Assembly: GCA_025163595.1 (NCBI GenBank) | Contig: CP104101.1 | Span: 124,001 to 188,000 of the forward strand | DNA: 64,000 bases | From: Phaeobacter sp. G2 | GTDB taxonomy: Bacteria > Pseudomonadota > Alphaproteobacteria > Rhodobacterales > Rhodobacteraceae | Reading direction: 5' to 3' | Shown: positions 7,981 through 16,150 of the stretch, piece after piece | How the letters are laid out: each line of letters starts with the position of its first letter | How positions within the stretch are numbered: position 1 is the first letter of the stretch | Program-made: the position numbers and the translations under genes | The notes under the pieces: generated by a model | Database searches by the model: none | What the model was told of the DNA's origin: nothing | Seen by the model: only the letters and a program-made list of their open reading frames with translations

Positions 7981-8865
7981 ATGGTTTATTTCATCAATGA
8001 CATTATAACCGGGGCTTTGATCGGCCTACTATATTCGCTGGTGGCCATGGGCTTTGTCGTGATTTACCGCGCCAGCAAGGTATTCAACTTCGCGCAGGGC
8101 GAACTTGTGATCATCGGCGGGTTCATCGTCTGGTTCACAACGATGCAAGCGGGGCTTAGCCTTTGGTTGTCGATACCGCTTTCGCTGGTTCTGGCTGGCT
8201 TGGTCGGCTACGCAATCGAACGGATTTTTCTGACAAAGCTGATCGGTGAATCGGTTTTTTCGATGGTCATGGTCACTGTCGGCCTGCTGATCCTGTTGCG
8301 CGGGCTGGTGCTACTTGTGTTCGGTCCCGCCGTGCGGCCCTTCCCGATCATTTTCCCGCTGAAACCGTTGTTCCTCGGTGATATGTTGATCCCGATGAAC
8401 CTCCTTATGGGTGGGATCATCACCATTGTCGCCGCCGTCGGGCTGTCGTGGTTCTTCAACCGGACCCGGTCGGGTCTGCGGATGACCGCAGTGGCAGAAG
8501 ATCACGTCGTGGCATCTTCGATGGGGATTTCAGTGAAGGGCTCGATTGCCTTTGCCTGGGTGCTTGGGGCAATCCTGTCCACGATCGGTGCAATGATCTT
8601 TCTCAGCGGCAAATCGCTGACCTTCCTGGCCTCGGATATCGGGTTCGCGGCCCTGCCGGTGGCGCTGTTTGCCGGGTTGGAATCCATCGGCGGGCTTATT
8701 CTGGCAGGAATAATCATCGGAATCGCCCAGAGCCTGACCACCAACTATCTTGACCCGCTGATTGGCGGCTCACTTGGCAGTGTCGTGCCATACATCATCA
8801 TGCTTGCCATTCTGCTGATCCGGCCGACCGGCCTGTTCGGCTGGCGCACAATCGAGCGGGTGTAA
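7981..8865 (+). CDS. ABC transporter permease, HAAT family, LivH-like
   Basis: 294 aa, ATG after GGGAGG 8 nt upstream. Very hydrophobic inner-membrane protein with about eight membrane segments. Family marks: the N-terminal GALIGLLYSLVAMGFVVIYR, FNFAQGEL (LivH signature) and a conserved cytoplasmic loop RTRSGLRMTAVAEDHVVASSMG (about 161-182) that contacts the ATPase, ending in LIRPTGLFG. Forms the translocation pore with the LivM-like protein encoded 3 nt downstream. Confidence 0.9.
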   Translation: MVYFINDIITGALIGLLYSLVAMGFVVIYRASKVFNFAQGELVIIGGFIVWFTTMQAGLSLWLSIPLSLVLAGLVGYAIERIFLTKLIGESVFSMVMVTVGLLILLRGLVLLVFGPAVRPFPIIFPLKPLFLGDMLIPMNLLMGGIITIVAAVGLSWFFNRTRSGLRMTAVAEDHVVASSMGISVKGSIAFAWVLGAILSTIGAMIFLSGKSLTFLASDIGFAALPVALFAGLESIGGLILAGIIIGIAQSLTTNYLDPLIGGSLGSVVPYIIMLAILLIRPTGLFGWRTIERV

Positions 8866-8868
8866 TCC

Positions 8869-9921
8869 ATGGATCCCTCCGGTATTTTCCCGACAAGCTA
8901 TCGCAGTGACAGACGTATTATCCGAACGCGCTGGCAGGTGCTTGCCCTCGTCTTGTTCATGGCTCTGCTGTTGTTAGCGCCTTATCTGGTAAGCGGGCGT
9001 ATCATCGCTATCCTGAACATGATGATGATCAGCGCCGTCATTGCCGTAGGGCTTCAGATCTGCACCGGCTATGCGGGCCAGATTAACCTGGGTCAGGCGG
9101 CTTTCATGGGGGTCGGGGCCTATACGGCCTCGATACTTGCCTCGAAGACCGGCCTTACATTCTTATTGACGATTCCTCTGGCCGGCCTCTCGGCTGCGCT
9201 ATTCGGCTTTCTCTTTGGTTTGACCGCGGCGCGGATCAAGGGGTTTTATCTGGCTCTGACCACGATTGCGGCACAGTTCCTGTTCCACTTTGCCGTATTA
9301 AACCTGCCGTCAACCTGGATGGGTGGATCAAACGGTATCACCGTGCCGCCCGCAGAACTTTTTGGGCTGCGCTTCGTTGGCGAAACTGCGCAGTTCTACA
9401 TGAATTTTGCGGTCACCGCGATCATGGTCGCGGGCGCATTCGGGATCGTCCGGTCACGCTTTGGCCGTGCCTTCGTGGCGGTCAGGGATGATGACGTGGC
9501 CGCAGGTATCATGGGGATCAATGTCGCGGCCACCAAGGCGAATGCCTTCCTGATCGGCGCTTTCTATGCGGGTGTCGGCGGGGCGCTGTGGGCCTATCTG
9601 ATCCGCTTCGTGGGGGTGGACCAGTTCACCCTGTTTCACTCGATCTTCTTTGTCGCGATGATCATCGTCGGCGGGATGGGATCAATCGTGGGAGCCCTGG
9701 TCGGTGTCTTCATTATCCGCATCATCCAGGAAATCATCGCGACGGTCGGCCCCAATATTGCCGACTCGGTATCATTCCTTGGCGGAGACATCGTGTTCGC
9801 CGGCATGAATGTCGTTCTTGGCGGCGTGATCGCATTGTTCATGATCCTCGAACCCAAGGGGCTGATGCACCGCTGGAACATAATGAAATCATCTTATCGT
9901 ATCTGGCCGTTTCCCTACTGA
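8869..9921 (+). CDS. ABC transporter permease, HAAT family, LivM-like
   Basis: 350 aa. Second pore subunit, with about 8-10 membrane segments. LivM signature GYAGQINLGQAAFMGVGAYT (about 64-83), RIKGFYLALTTIAAQ (about 122) and the ATPase-contact loop RSRFGRAFVAVRDDDVAAGIMG (about 193-214), then the EPKGLMHRW C-terminal motif. The start ATG is 3 nt after the LivH-like stop. Membrane partner of 7981-8865. Confidence 0.9.
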   Translation: MDPSGIFPTSYRSDRRIIRTRWQVLALVLFMALLLLAPYLVSGRIIAILNMMMISAVIAVGLQICTGYAGQINLGQAAFMGVGAYTASILASKTGLTFLLTIPLAGLSAALFGFLFGLTAARIKGFYLALTTIAAQFLFHFAVLNLPSTWMGGSNGITVPPAELFGLRFVGETAQFYMNFAVTAIMVAGAFGIVRSRFGRAFVAVRDDDVAAGIMGINVAATKANAFLIGAFYAGVGGALWAYLIRFVGVDQFTLFHSIFFVAMIIVGGMGSIVGALVGVFIIRIIQEIIATVGPNIADSVSFLGGDIVFAGMNVVLGGVIALFMILEPKGLMHRWNIMKSSYRIWPFPY

Positions 9922-9956
9922 AAAAATAGAGCGGCTCTTAACCTGGGAGGAAAAAT

Positions 9957-11195
9957 ATGACTTACCAAACGAAACAAGGCCTCCGCGGCCTGCTGGCAGC
10001 GTGTGCCATAGCTGTTGCGGCAACTATGCCTTTGAAAGCGCAGGCGGAGACAACCTATAATCTCGCCCTGCTGTCGGACTTTTCCGGCCCCTATGCTGAC
10101 ATCATGCCCATTCTGGCGGGCGGACGCGAGGCTGTGTTCACCTGGTGGAATGAAACCCGGGGCAAGGAACTTGGCGTTACGCTGAACTATAAGAACTACG
10201 AAACCCGCTATGACGCGGCACAGGTGGCGAGCCTCTGGCCCGGGATCAAATCGGAACTGGATCCGATTGCGGTCGTCGGCCTTGGCGGGCCTGACGTTGC
10301 CGCCCTTTCCGAACGCCTGCCGGAAGACAAGATTCCGATGTTCATGGCCACGGCCAGCTACGGTTTTGCCTGGAAACCGAATTCTTGGATTTTCAACCCG
10401 CGTCCGACCTATTCGCACGAAAGCGCCGGCTTTCTGAACTGGATGCGTGAACAGCGAGGTGGAGACGGTCCGCTTAAGGTTGCGATCCTGGCTTCCGAGG
10501 CCTCGCCTGCCTATGTCGATATGGCAAAGGGCCTCGAACTCTATGCCGAAGAGCACCCCGAGGAGATTGACCTCGTCGAGGTCATCTATACCGAAGTGCA
10601 ACCGACCGATCTGACGGGGCAAATGCGCCGCGTCGTGCGGGCCGGGGCCGAGGCGCTGATCATCCAGACGAACACTTCTATCGTAGTTGCGGCGAAACGT
10701 GGACTGCAGGCCAACGGTTCGAACATCCCGATCATGATGAGTTCGCATAACGGGCTTCCGGCCTCGGGCGGCGCGCTTGGCGGGCTTGATCAACTGGAGG
10801 GCGATTTTGAAGCCTACGGCATGGCGATCGCGGCCGATGAGGACACTCCCGCGCGGCAATTCTATGAAACACTGGTTGCCGATTATGGGCTCAAGGCGCC
10901 CTGGAACGTCGTGACCGCAATGGGCGTGTCTCAGGGCCTCTTTGTCGCGACCGTGATCGATCACGCGATTGCGGCGAACGGTGCCGAGGGCCTGACCGGA
11001 GAGATGGTACGCGAGGCGCTCTTTGCCGGGCCGATCACGACCGAAGAAACCCACGGCTTTCTTCCATCCCTCACGTTCACTCCCGAAGCGCCTTTCCCTT
11101 TGGAAGGTCTCAAGGTGAATGTGGGCACTGTCAAAGATGGCAAGATCACCATCGAAGCGATCGGCGTCGACGTTCCTGACGTTCAGAAGTGGTGA
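9957..11195 (+). CDS. Periplasmic substrate-binding protein of HAAT ABC transporter
   Basis: 412 aa, ATG with GGGAGGAAAAAT just upstream. N-terminal signal peptide: basic start, hydrophobic LLAACAIAVAATMPL, likely signal peptidase I cut after AQA (about residue 30). The mature part starts ETTYNLALLSDFSGPYADI, a peripheral-binding-protein-like type I domain of the LivJ/LivK class, with a later GLGGPDVAALSE ligand-loop region. The binding protein sits inside the operon rather than at its end and is followed by a GC-rich hairpin (11204-11225), a common device for raising its expression above the membrane subunits. Little similarity by eye to the two binding proteins of the second cluster, so the two importers may take different compounds. 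Confidence 0.88.
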   Translation: MTYQTKQGLRGLLAACAIAVAATMPLKAQAETTYNLALLSDFSGPYADIMPILAGGREAVFTWWNETRGKELGVTLNYKNYETRYDAAQVASLWPGIKSELDPIAVVGLGGPDVAALSERLPEDKIPMFMATASYGFAWKPNSWIFNPRPTYSHESAGFLNWMREQRGGDGPLKVAILASEASPAYVDMAKGLELYAEEHPEEIDLVEVIYTEVQPTDLTGQMRRVVRAGAEALIIQTNTSIVVAAKRGLQANGSNIPIMMSSHNGLPASGGALGGLDQLEGDFEAYGMAIAADEDTPARQFYETLVADYGLKAPWNVVTAMGVSQGLFVATVIDHAIAANGAEGLTGEMVREALFAGPITTEETHGFLPSLTFTPEAPFPLEGLKVNVGTVKDGKITIEAIGVDVPDVQKW

Positions 11196-11203
11196 ATTAA
11201 TCC

Positions 11204-11225
11204 GGGCGCCGCAGTCGCGGCGCCC
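11204..11225 (+). terminator. Intra-operon stem-loop after the binding-protein gene
   Basis: Perfect 9-bp stem GGGCGCCGC/GCGGCGCCC with loop AGTC. No T-run follows, so partial termination or protection of the upstream mRNA 3' end is more likely than full termination. The next gene starts 25 nt later. Confidence 0.6.
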
Positions 11226-11250
11226 GTCCTGATCCTTGGCCCCGGGCAAT

Positions 11251-12048
11251 ATGACCATGCTGGAACTCAATAATGTAGAAGTGACCTATTCCGACGTCAT
11301 CCTGGCGCTCAAAGGCGTGTCCATGACAGTCAGTGAAGGTCAATGTATTGCTCTGCTCGGTGGCAATGGCGCGGGCAAAAGCACGACGCTCAAGGCCATC
11401 TCGGGAACGCTCAAATCCGAGGATGGAACCGTTTCGGCAGGGTCCATCGTTCTGGACGGAACCCCCGTTCAGAACATGGAAGCCTCGGAAGTCGTGAAGA
11501 ATGGCCTGATCCACGTGATGGAAGGCCGGCGCGTGTTGCGCCATCTGACGTCAGAGCAGAACCTGATCGTCGGCGGACACATGGTGCCCAATTCCGCCGA
11601 GCTTAAAAACCGCCTGGACCATGTTTACACCTTGATGCCTCGGCTTGCCGACCTCCGAAATCGAACCTCTGGCTTCATGTCTGGTGGCGAACAGCAACTG
11701 CTGCTGATTGGTCGGGCCATGATGGCCAAGCCCAAGATCATCGCGATTGACGAGCCGTCCCTGGGTCTGGCCCCGATGATGATCCGGGATGTTTATGAAG
11801 TGCTCAAGCAACTCAAATCAGAAGGCACTACCTTTTTCCTGGTCGAACAGAACAGCGCTGCTGCACTGTCGATCGCCGACTACGCCTATGTGATGGAAAA
11901 TGGCCGTATCGTGATGGATGGCCCGGCAGACAAGCTCGCTGACAACGAGGACATCAAGGAGTTTTATCTTGGTGTCACCGCGTCCGGCGAACGCAAAAGT
12001 TATCGTGCAATCAAACATTATCGCCGCCGCAAGAGGTGGCTGGGATAG
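11251..12048 (+). CDS. ABC transporter ATP-binding protein, HAAT type, LivF-like
   Basis: 265 aa from ATG 11251 (a second ATG at 11257 is equally possible; no strong ribosome site). Walker A GGNGAGKST (about 36-44), LivF-type HVMEGRRVLRHLT, signature SGGEQQLLLIGRAM (about 147), Walker B IAIDEPSLGLAP and switch region FLVEQN. Ends with SYRAIKHYRRRKRWLG, a tail shared with the LivF-like protein of the second cluster (37665-38480), which also ends in KHYSRRKRWL. That shared tail suggests the two transporters derive from one ancestral cassette. Last transporter gene of the operon. Confidence 0.9.
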   Translation: MTMLELNNVEVTYSDVILALKGVSMTVSEGQCIALLGGNGAGKSTTLKAISGTLKSEDGTVSAGSIVLDGTPVQNMEASEVVKNGLIHVMEGRRVLRHLTSEQNLIVGGHMVPNSAELKNRLDHVYTLMPRLADLRNRTSGFMSGGEQQLLLIGRAMMAKPKIIAIDEPSLGLAPMMIRDVYEVLKQLKSEGTTFFLVEQNSAAALSIADYAYVMENGRIVMDGPADKLADNEDIKEFYLGVTASGERKSYRAIKHYRRRKRWLG

Positions 12049-12061
12049 GAAAGGAACGAAG

Positions 12062-12850
12062 ATGAGTGAACTGCTATCCATCAAGGGTCGTACCGCAGTA
12101 GTAACCGGAGCGGGTCAGGGCGTGGGCCGACAAGTCGCGCTTTATCTGGCTGAACACGGGGCCGGTGCCGTCATCGTCAACGATTTTCACGCCGAACGGG
12201 CCGAAAGCGTTGCCGCGGAAGTGGAGGCAGCCGGTGCAAAGGCGATGCCGCTCGCGTTCGATGTGTCGGATTTCGACGCGGTCGGCGCGGCGTTTGCCGA
12301 GGCTCAGAACGCCTTCGGCGGCGTGGATATTCTGGTCAACAATGCAGGCAACGCCGGGCCGACATCGCGTCTTGACGATCTTGTCCCGTTTTGGGAGTCG
12401 GATCCCACCGAATGGCGCCGCTGGATGGCGACCAATTTCGATGGGGTTCTGAACTGCACCCGTCACGCCATGCCCTTGATGGTCAAAGGTGACTATGGGC
12501 GCATCGTGACCGTCATTTCCGACGCCGGTCGCGTCGGCGAGCCGCATCTGGCGGTTTATTCCGGTGCCAAGGCCGGTGCGGCAGGCTTCATGCGGGCCAT
12601 CGCCAAGGCGGGTGGCCGGTTCGGGATCACCGCGAATTGCGTCGCCCTGGGGGGAACGAGAACGCCGGCTGTTGCCGACCTGATCCCGGATGCAGAGACC
12701 GAGAAGCGGGCATTGTCGCAATATGTGATCCGCCGTCTGGGCGAGCCGGAAGATCCCGCCGGAATGATCCTGTTTCTCTGCTCGGATGCCGCCAGCTGGA
12801 TCACCGGACAGACCTATCCGGTGAATGGCGGGTATTCTTTTGCCTGCTAG
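12062..12850 (+). CDS. SDR family NAD(P)-dependent oxidoreductase
   Basis: 262 aa; ATG 12062 follows GAAAGGAACGAAG and is 13 nt past the ATPase stop. Canonical SDR: TGAGQGVG (about 17-24), NNAGNAG (about 94), catalytic Ser in VISDAG, catalytic YSGAK (about 165-169), and a C-terminal GQTYPVNGGYSF. Probably an alcohol or 3-hydroxyacyl-CoA dehydrogenase. It is the last gene of the transporter operon and runs toward the oppositely oriented gene at 12876-13979, with only 25 bases between the stops. The substrate is not readable from sequence. Confidence 0.83.
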   Translation: MSELLSIKGRTAVVTGAGQGVGRQVALYLAEHGAGAVIVNDFHAERAESVAAEVEAAGAKAMPLAFDVSDFDAVGAAFAEAQNAFGGVDILVNNAGNAGPTSRLDDLVPFWESDPTEWRRWMATNFDGVLNCTRHAMPLMVKGDYGRIVTVISDAGRVGEPHLAVYSGAKAGAAGFMRAIAKAGGRFGITANCVALGGTRTPAVADLIPDAETEKRALSQYVIRRLGEPEDPAGMILFLCSDAASWITGQTYPVNGGYSFAC

Positions 12851-12875
12851 AGCCGAAAGCGGACGGAAGCCGCCT

Positions 12876-13979
12876 CTAGCTGGCGCTGTCCGAAAGAACG
12901 CTGTCATTGTCTGCGCCAAGCTCTGGTGGCAGGTCAGGGGCTGCGGTCTCGAAACCATCGAACTTCAGAGGCTGGACAAGGAACGTCTCGGTCCTGCCGC
13001 TGTCATGCGCGATCGTGCGCAGCAACTGTCGCGCACGCACATGGGGGTCGTCCAGCGTTTCGACCAAGGAATTGACCGGACCCCAAGGCACGCCCGCCTT
13101 GTCCAGAAGATCGCCCCATTCGGCGCGCGTCTTGCCGACCAGAACCGCCGCGATCTCTTCGCGGAGCGCGTCCTTGCGGGCGACACGGTCGCGGCCTGTC
13201 AACGGCGCAAGATCCGCTCTGTCGATCACATCGCAGAACGGTTGCCAGAACCAGTCCTCATGCGCGATGGACAAGGTCATGAGCTTGCCGTCCTTGCAGG
13301 TGAACACGCCGTAGCCCGGCTCGGCGATGAACTCGCCCAGCGGTGTGCCGTTGGCCGCCGGAACAAGGAATGCCGTCAACATCGAAACCACAGCGTCCGA
13401 CATGGACACGTCCACGAAACGCCCCTGTCCCGTCCGCTGGCACGATACGACCGCCGACAGGATTGCGATCGCCGCGAACAACGCCGCGCCCACATCCGCG
13501 AGGGGGATCGCCGGAACAGGGCCCGGTTGCCCTGCATCGGCCTGATCGGCCAGCAGGCCGCCAACGCCTTCGTAGCTCAGGTCGTGGCCGGCACGGTCAC
13601 GATAGGGGCCGTCCTGCCCGTAGCCCGAAATCGACACGTAGACCAGCCGCGGGTTGACGCCACGCATGTCCTCGAACCCGGCGCCCAAGGCCGCGAGCTT
13701 TCCAGGGCGGAACCCTTCGACGATAACATCCGAAACCTTGGCCAGTTCGCGAAACCGTGCCAACCCGTCGACCGATTTCAGATCCAACGCGACGCTGCGC
13801 TTGCCCCGGTTCAGAGCCCGGAACAACGGCGGAAACTGCCGGGCCGGATCACCGATGCCCGGACGTTCGATCATGATCACCTCGGCCCCCATGTCGGACA
13901 ACAGCATTGTCGCGTAGGGGCCGGGAAATTGTTCAGCAAGGCTGAGAATCCTCAGGCCGGCCAGGGGTGCATTACTCAT
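12876..13979 (-). CDS. Family III CoA-transferase fold protein, alpha-methylacyl-CoA racemase-like
   Basis: 367 aa from ATG 13977-13979 (MSNAPLAGL). CaiB/BaiF fold: N-terminal GLRILSLAEQFPGPYATMLLS, ADVIVEGFRPG-type segment (DVIVEGFRPGKL), and ISGYGQDGPY. The catalytic region reads GHDLSYEGVGG and PLADVGA, and later AHEDWFW. These match the His, Asp and Glu of alpha-methylacyl-CoA racemase (GHD-NY, AD-G, E--F) rather than the transferase pattern. AMACR inverts C2 of 2-methylacyl-CoA so that the S form can be dehydrogenated. Transcribed alone, divergent from the crotonase at 14092 and convergent with the SDR at 12850. A CoA transfer function cannot be ruled out. Confidence 0.75.
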   Translation of the reverse strand: MSNAPLAGLRILSLAEQFPGPYATMLLSDMGAEVIMIERPGIGDPARQFPPLFRALNRGKRSVALDLKSVDGLARFRELAKVSDVIVEGFRPGKLAALGAGFEDMRGVNPRLVYVSISGYGQDGPYRDRAGHDLSYEGVGGLLADQADAGQPGPVPAIPLADVGAALFAAIAILSAVVSCQRTGQGRFVDVSMSDAVVSMLTAFLVPAANGTPLGEFIAEPGYGVFTCKDGKLMTLSIAHEDWFWQPFCDVIDRADLAPLTGRDRVARKDALREEIAAVLVGKTRAEWGDLLDKAGVPWGPVNSLVETLDDPHVRARQLLRTIAHDSGRTETFLVQPLKFDGFETAAPDLPPELGADNDSVLSDSAS

Positions 13980-14091
13980 ATCAGTCTCCAGCTCTTGTTT
14001 TGTCCGCGTGCGGGTCCGACCCAGTGCAGCGCAGATCGCCGGGAAAGACAAGACAAAAAACCAAACTTCCATTATTTTTCAGGATCTTAGC

Positions 14092-14880
14092 ATGAATGAA
14101 GCAAAGCAGACGCTATTTGTTGAGCGGGTGGCAAAAACTGAATGGATTACCTTCCAGCGCACCGAACAGCTCAACGCGATGTCAACGCAGATGTTGCGAG
14201 AGATCGCGGCCGCGCTGGAATCGGCGCTGGCCGACGATGCGGTTCGCACAATTGTCCTGACCGGTTCTGGCCGGGCATTCTGCGCCGGTGCCGATCTGAA
14301 AGAAGTTGCTGGCACCAAACATGCACCGGGCGAGCCGGATCTGATTGATCTTGTCGATCACACGTTTGGACTGATGCGACATGGGCCCAAACCCGTGATC
14401 GCCGCCGTGAACGGGCTGGCCATGGCGGGCGGTCTGGAAATGGTGATGGCCTGCGACCTGGTCTTTGCCGCCGAAAGCGCGCAACTGGGCGACGCACATT
14501 CCAATTTCGGGGTCTTTCCTGGAGCAGGCGGTGCGGCGATCCTGCCGCGCAGGATTGGACTGAACCGCGCGAAATACCTGCTGTTCTCGGGCGAGAACGT
14601 TTCGGCGCGGGACATGATGGACTGGGGGCTGGTCAACAAGGTCGTCACGGACGAAAACCTGCGCAACGCGGTGCAGACCTTTACCGACAGGCTGGCAGAC
14701 AAAAGCCCGGCGGTCTTGCGCCGTATGAAGGCGGTTGCTAACCGGTCGCTGGATGTGGACGAAACCGCCGCCCTGTCCGAAGAGATGCTGAACCTGCGCG
14801 CGCACATGCGGTCCTGGGACATGCACGAGGGCCTGTCGGCGTTCAATGAAAAGCGAAAACCGCAGTTTCGCGGATACTAG
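14092..14880 (+). CDS. Enoyl-CoA hydratase/isomerase (crotonase) family protein with altered catalytic residues
   Basis: 262 aa from ATG 14092 (MNEAKQTLF). Crotonase fold: oxyanion-hole motif AFCAGADLKE (about 66-75) and NGLAMAGGLEM (about 107). Where hydratases carry two catalytic Glu residues, this protein reads GDAHSNFGVFPGAGG (His at the first site) and RAKYLLFSGE (Tyr at the second), so simple hydration is doubtful and another crotonase reaction (isomerisation, hydrolysis or C-C cleavage) is possible. First gene of an operon with thiolase and acyl-CoA dehydrogenase (14092-17317). The upstream 112-nt gap is shared with the divergent racemase-like gene and has no TCTAAC site. Confidence 0.8.
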   Translation: MNEAKQTLFVERVAKTEWITFQRTEQLNAMSTQMLREIAAALESALADDAVRTIVLTGSGRAFCAGADLKEVAGTKHAPGEPDLIDLVDHTFGLMRHGPKPVIAAVNGLAMAGGLEMVMACDLVFAAESAQLGDAHSNFGVFPGAGGAAILPRRIGLNRAKYLLFSGENVSARDMMDWGLVNKVVTDENLRNAVQTFTDRLADKSPAVLRRMKAVANRSLDVDETAALSEEMLNLRAHMRSWDMHEGLSAFNEKRKPQFRGY

Positions 14881-14896
14881 ATCAGGAGGACAAACG

Positions 14897-16135
14897 ATGC
14901 AGGACATTTACGTCGTTGGCGTCGGGATGACGCCGTTCGGAAAATTCCGGGACAAAACCATCAAGGCCATGACCGGCGAGGCCGTCGCCGCCGCCCTTTC
15001 AGACGCCGGAGTGACGGCTGATCGCATCGACGGCGCGTTCTTCTCGAACGCGGTGCAGGGCCACATGGAAGGCCAGCACATGATACGGGGCGAGATCGCG
15101 CTACGCGAGATGGGCATTCAGGGCATTCCGGTGGTGAATGTCGAAAACGCCTGTGCCAGCGCCTCGACCGGGTTCAAACTGGCGGTGGATTTTCTCAAGG
15201 CGGGCAATGGCGATTGCTGCCTCGCCATAGGCGCCGAAAAGATGTATTCCGACGACCGCGCGTTGATGTTTTCGGCCTTCGACAGCGGCTGGGACGTCAG
15301 CAACGGCGACGAGGTCGCGCAACGGCTGGCCGATCTGGGTACCGGAGTCGAGGAACCCGAAGGATCGAAATCGCCCAAGCCCTACAGCGTGTTCATGGAT
15401 GTCTACGCAGGCTTCGCGCGGTTGCACATGAAGACCTTTGGCACCACGCAGGAACAGTTCGCCGCCGTCGCCGCCAAGAACCATGCACATTCCGCGCATA
15501 ATCCGCTGGCGCAGTATCGCGATGCCATGAGTGTCGATCAGGTTCTGGCCGCGCCGCCCATCACCTATCCGCTGACCCTGCCGATGTGCGCCCCGATCTC
15601 GGACGGTGCCGCGGCGGCCGTGCTGTGCACGGGCGAAGGGCTCAAGCGGCTGGGGCTCGATCCCGCCCGCGCGATCAAGGTCAAGGCCGCGATCCTGCGC
15701 TCGGGCACCGACCGTCCGCCGGAAGATTACAAGAACCACCTGACCCGGCTGGCCGCGCTTCAGGCCTATGAACAGGCCGGGCTCGGCCCCGAGGATATGT
15801 CAGTTGCCGAAGTGCATGACGCCACGGCCGTCGGTGAAGTGATCCAGATCGAGAACCTCGGGTTTGTCGAATTCGGTGAGGGCGGCCCGGCCAGCCTGCG
15901 CGGCGACACAAAGATCGGCGGACGCATTCCGGTGAACCCTTCGGGCGGATTGGAATCCAAGGGCCACCCGGTCGGGGCCACCGGTATCGGGCAGGTCTTT
16001 GAACTGGTCACGCAGCTGCGCGGCGAAGCCGGCGCGCGTCAGGTCGAAGGGGCACAGAACGCCATTGCCGAAAACGGTGGGGGCTTGCACGGGGTAGAAG
16101 AAGCTGCCGCCTGCGTCACCATTCTCGGCCGCTGA
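14897..16135 (+). CDS. Thiolase family protein (acetyl-CoA acetyltransferase / SCP-x type)
   Basis: 412 aa; ATG 14897 has AGGAGG 9 nt upstream, which decides the start. Thiolase fold with nucleophilic Cys in VENACASASTG (about residue 86), the GHPVGATG His motif (about 367) and a C-terminal AENGGGLHGVEEAAACV. The spacing and the SKSPKPYSVFMDVYAG insert are those of SCP-x/SCP2-type thiolases that act on branched or bulky 3-ketoacyl-CoA. Cleaves 3-ketoacyl-CoA with CoA, or condenses in reverse. Follows the crotonase by 16 nt and is followed by an acyl-CoA dehydrogenase. Confidence 0.85.
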   Translation: MQDIYVVGVGMTPFGKFRDKTIKAMTGEAVAAALSDAGVTADRIDGAFFSNAVQGHMEGQHMIRGEIALREMGIQGIPVVNVENACASASTGFKLAVDFLKAGNGDCCLAIGAEKMYSDDRALMFSAFDSGWDVSNGDEVAQRLADLGTGVEEPEGSKSPKPYSVFMDVYAGFARLHMKTFGTTQEQFAAVAAKNHAHSAHNPLAQYRDAMSVDQVLAAPPITYPLTLPMCAPISDGAAAAVLCTGEGLKRLGLDPARAIKVKAAILRSGTDRPPEDYKNHLTRLAALQAYEQAGLGPEDMSVAEVHDATAVGEVIQIENLGFVEFGEGGPASLRGDTKIGGRIPVNPSGGLESKGHPVGATGIGQVFELVTQLRGEAGARQVEGAQNAIAENGGGLHGVEEAAACVTILGR

Positions 16136-16150
16136 AACAAGGAAAAAACT

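Noticed and set aside
9915..11270. 451-codon frame opposite the binding-protein gene
   Set aside because: Antisense shadow; the plus strand has a signal peptide and fold motifs.
13995..14056. TTGTTTTGTC and GACAAGACAA inverted repeat between the divergent genes at 13979 and 14092
   Set aside because: One mismatch, 42 nt apart, low complexity; could be chance, and not like the shared operator.
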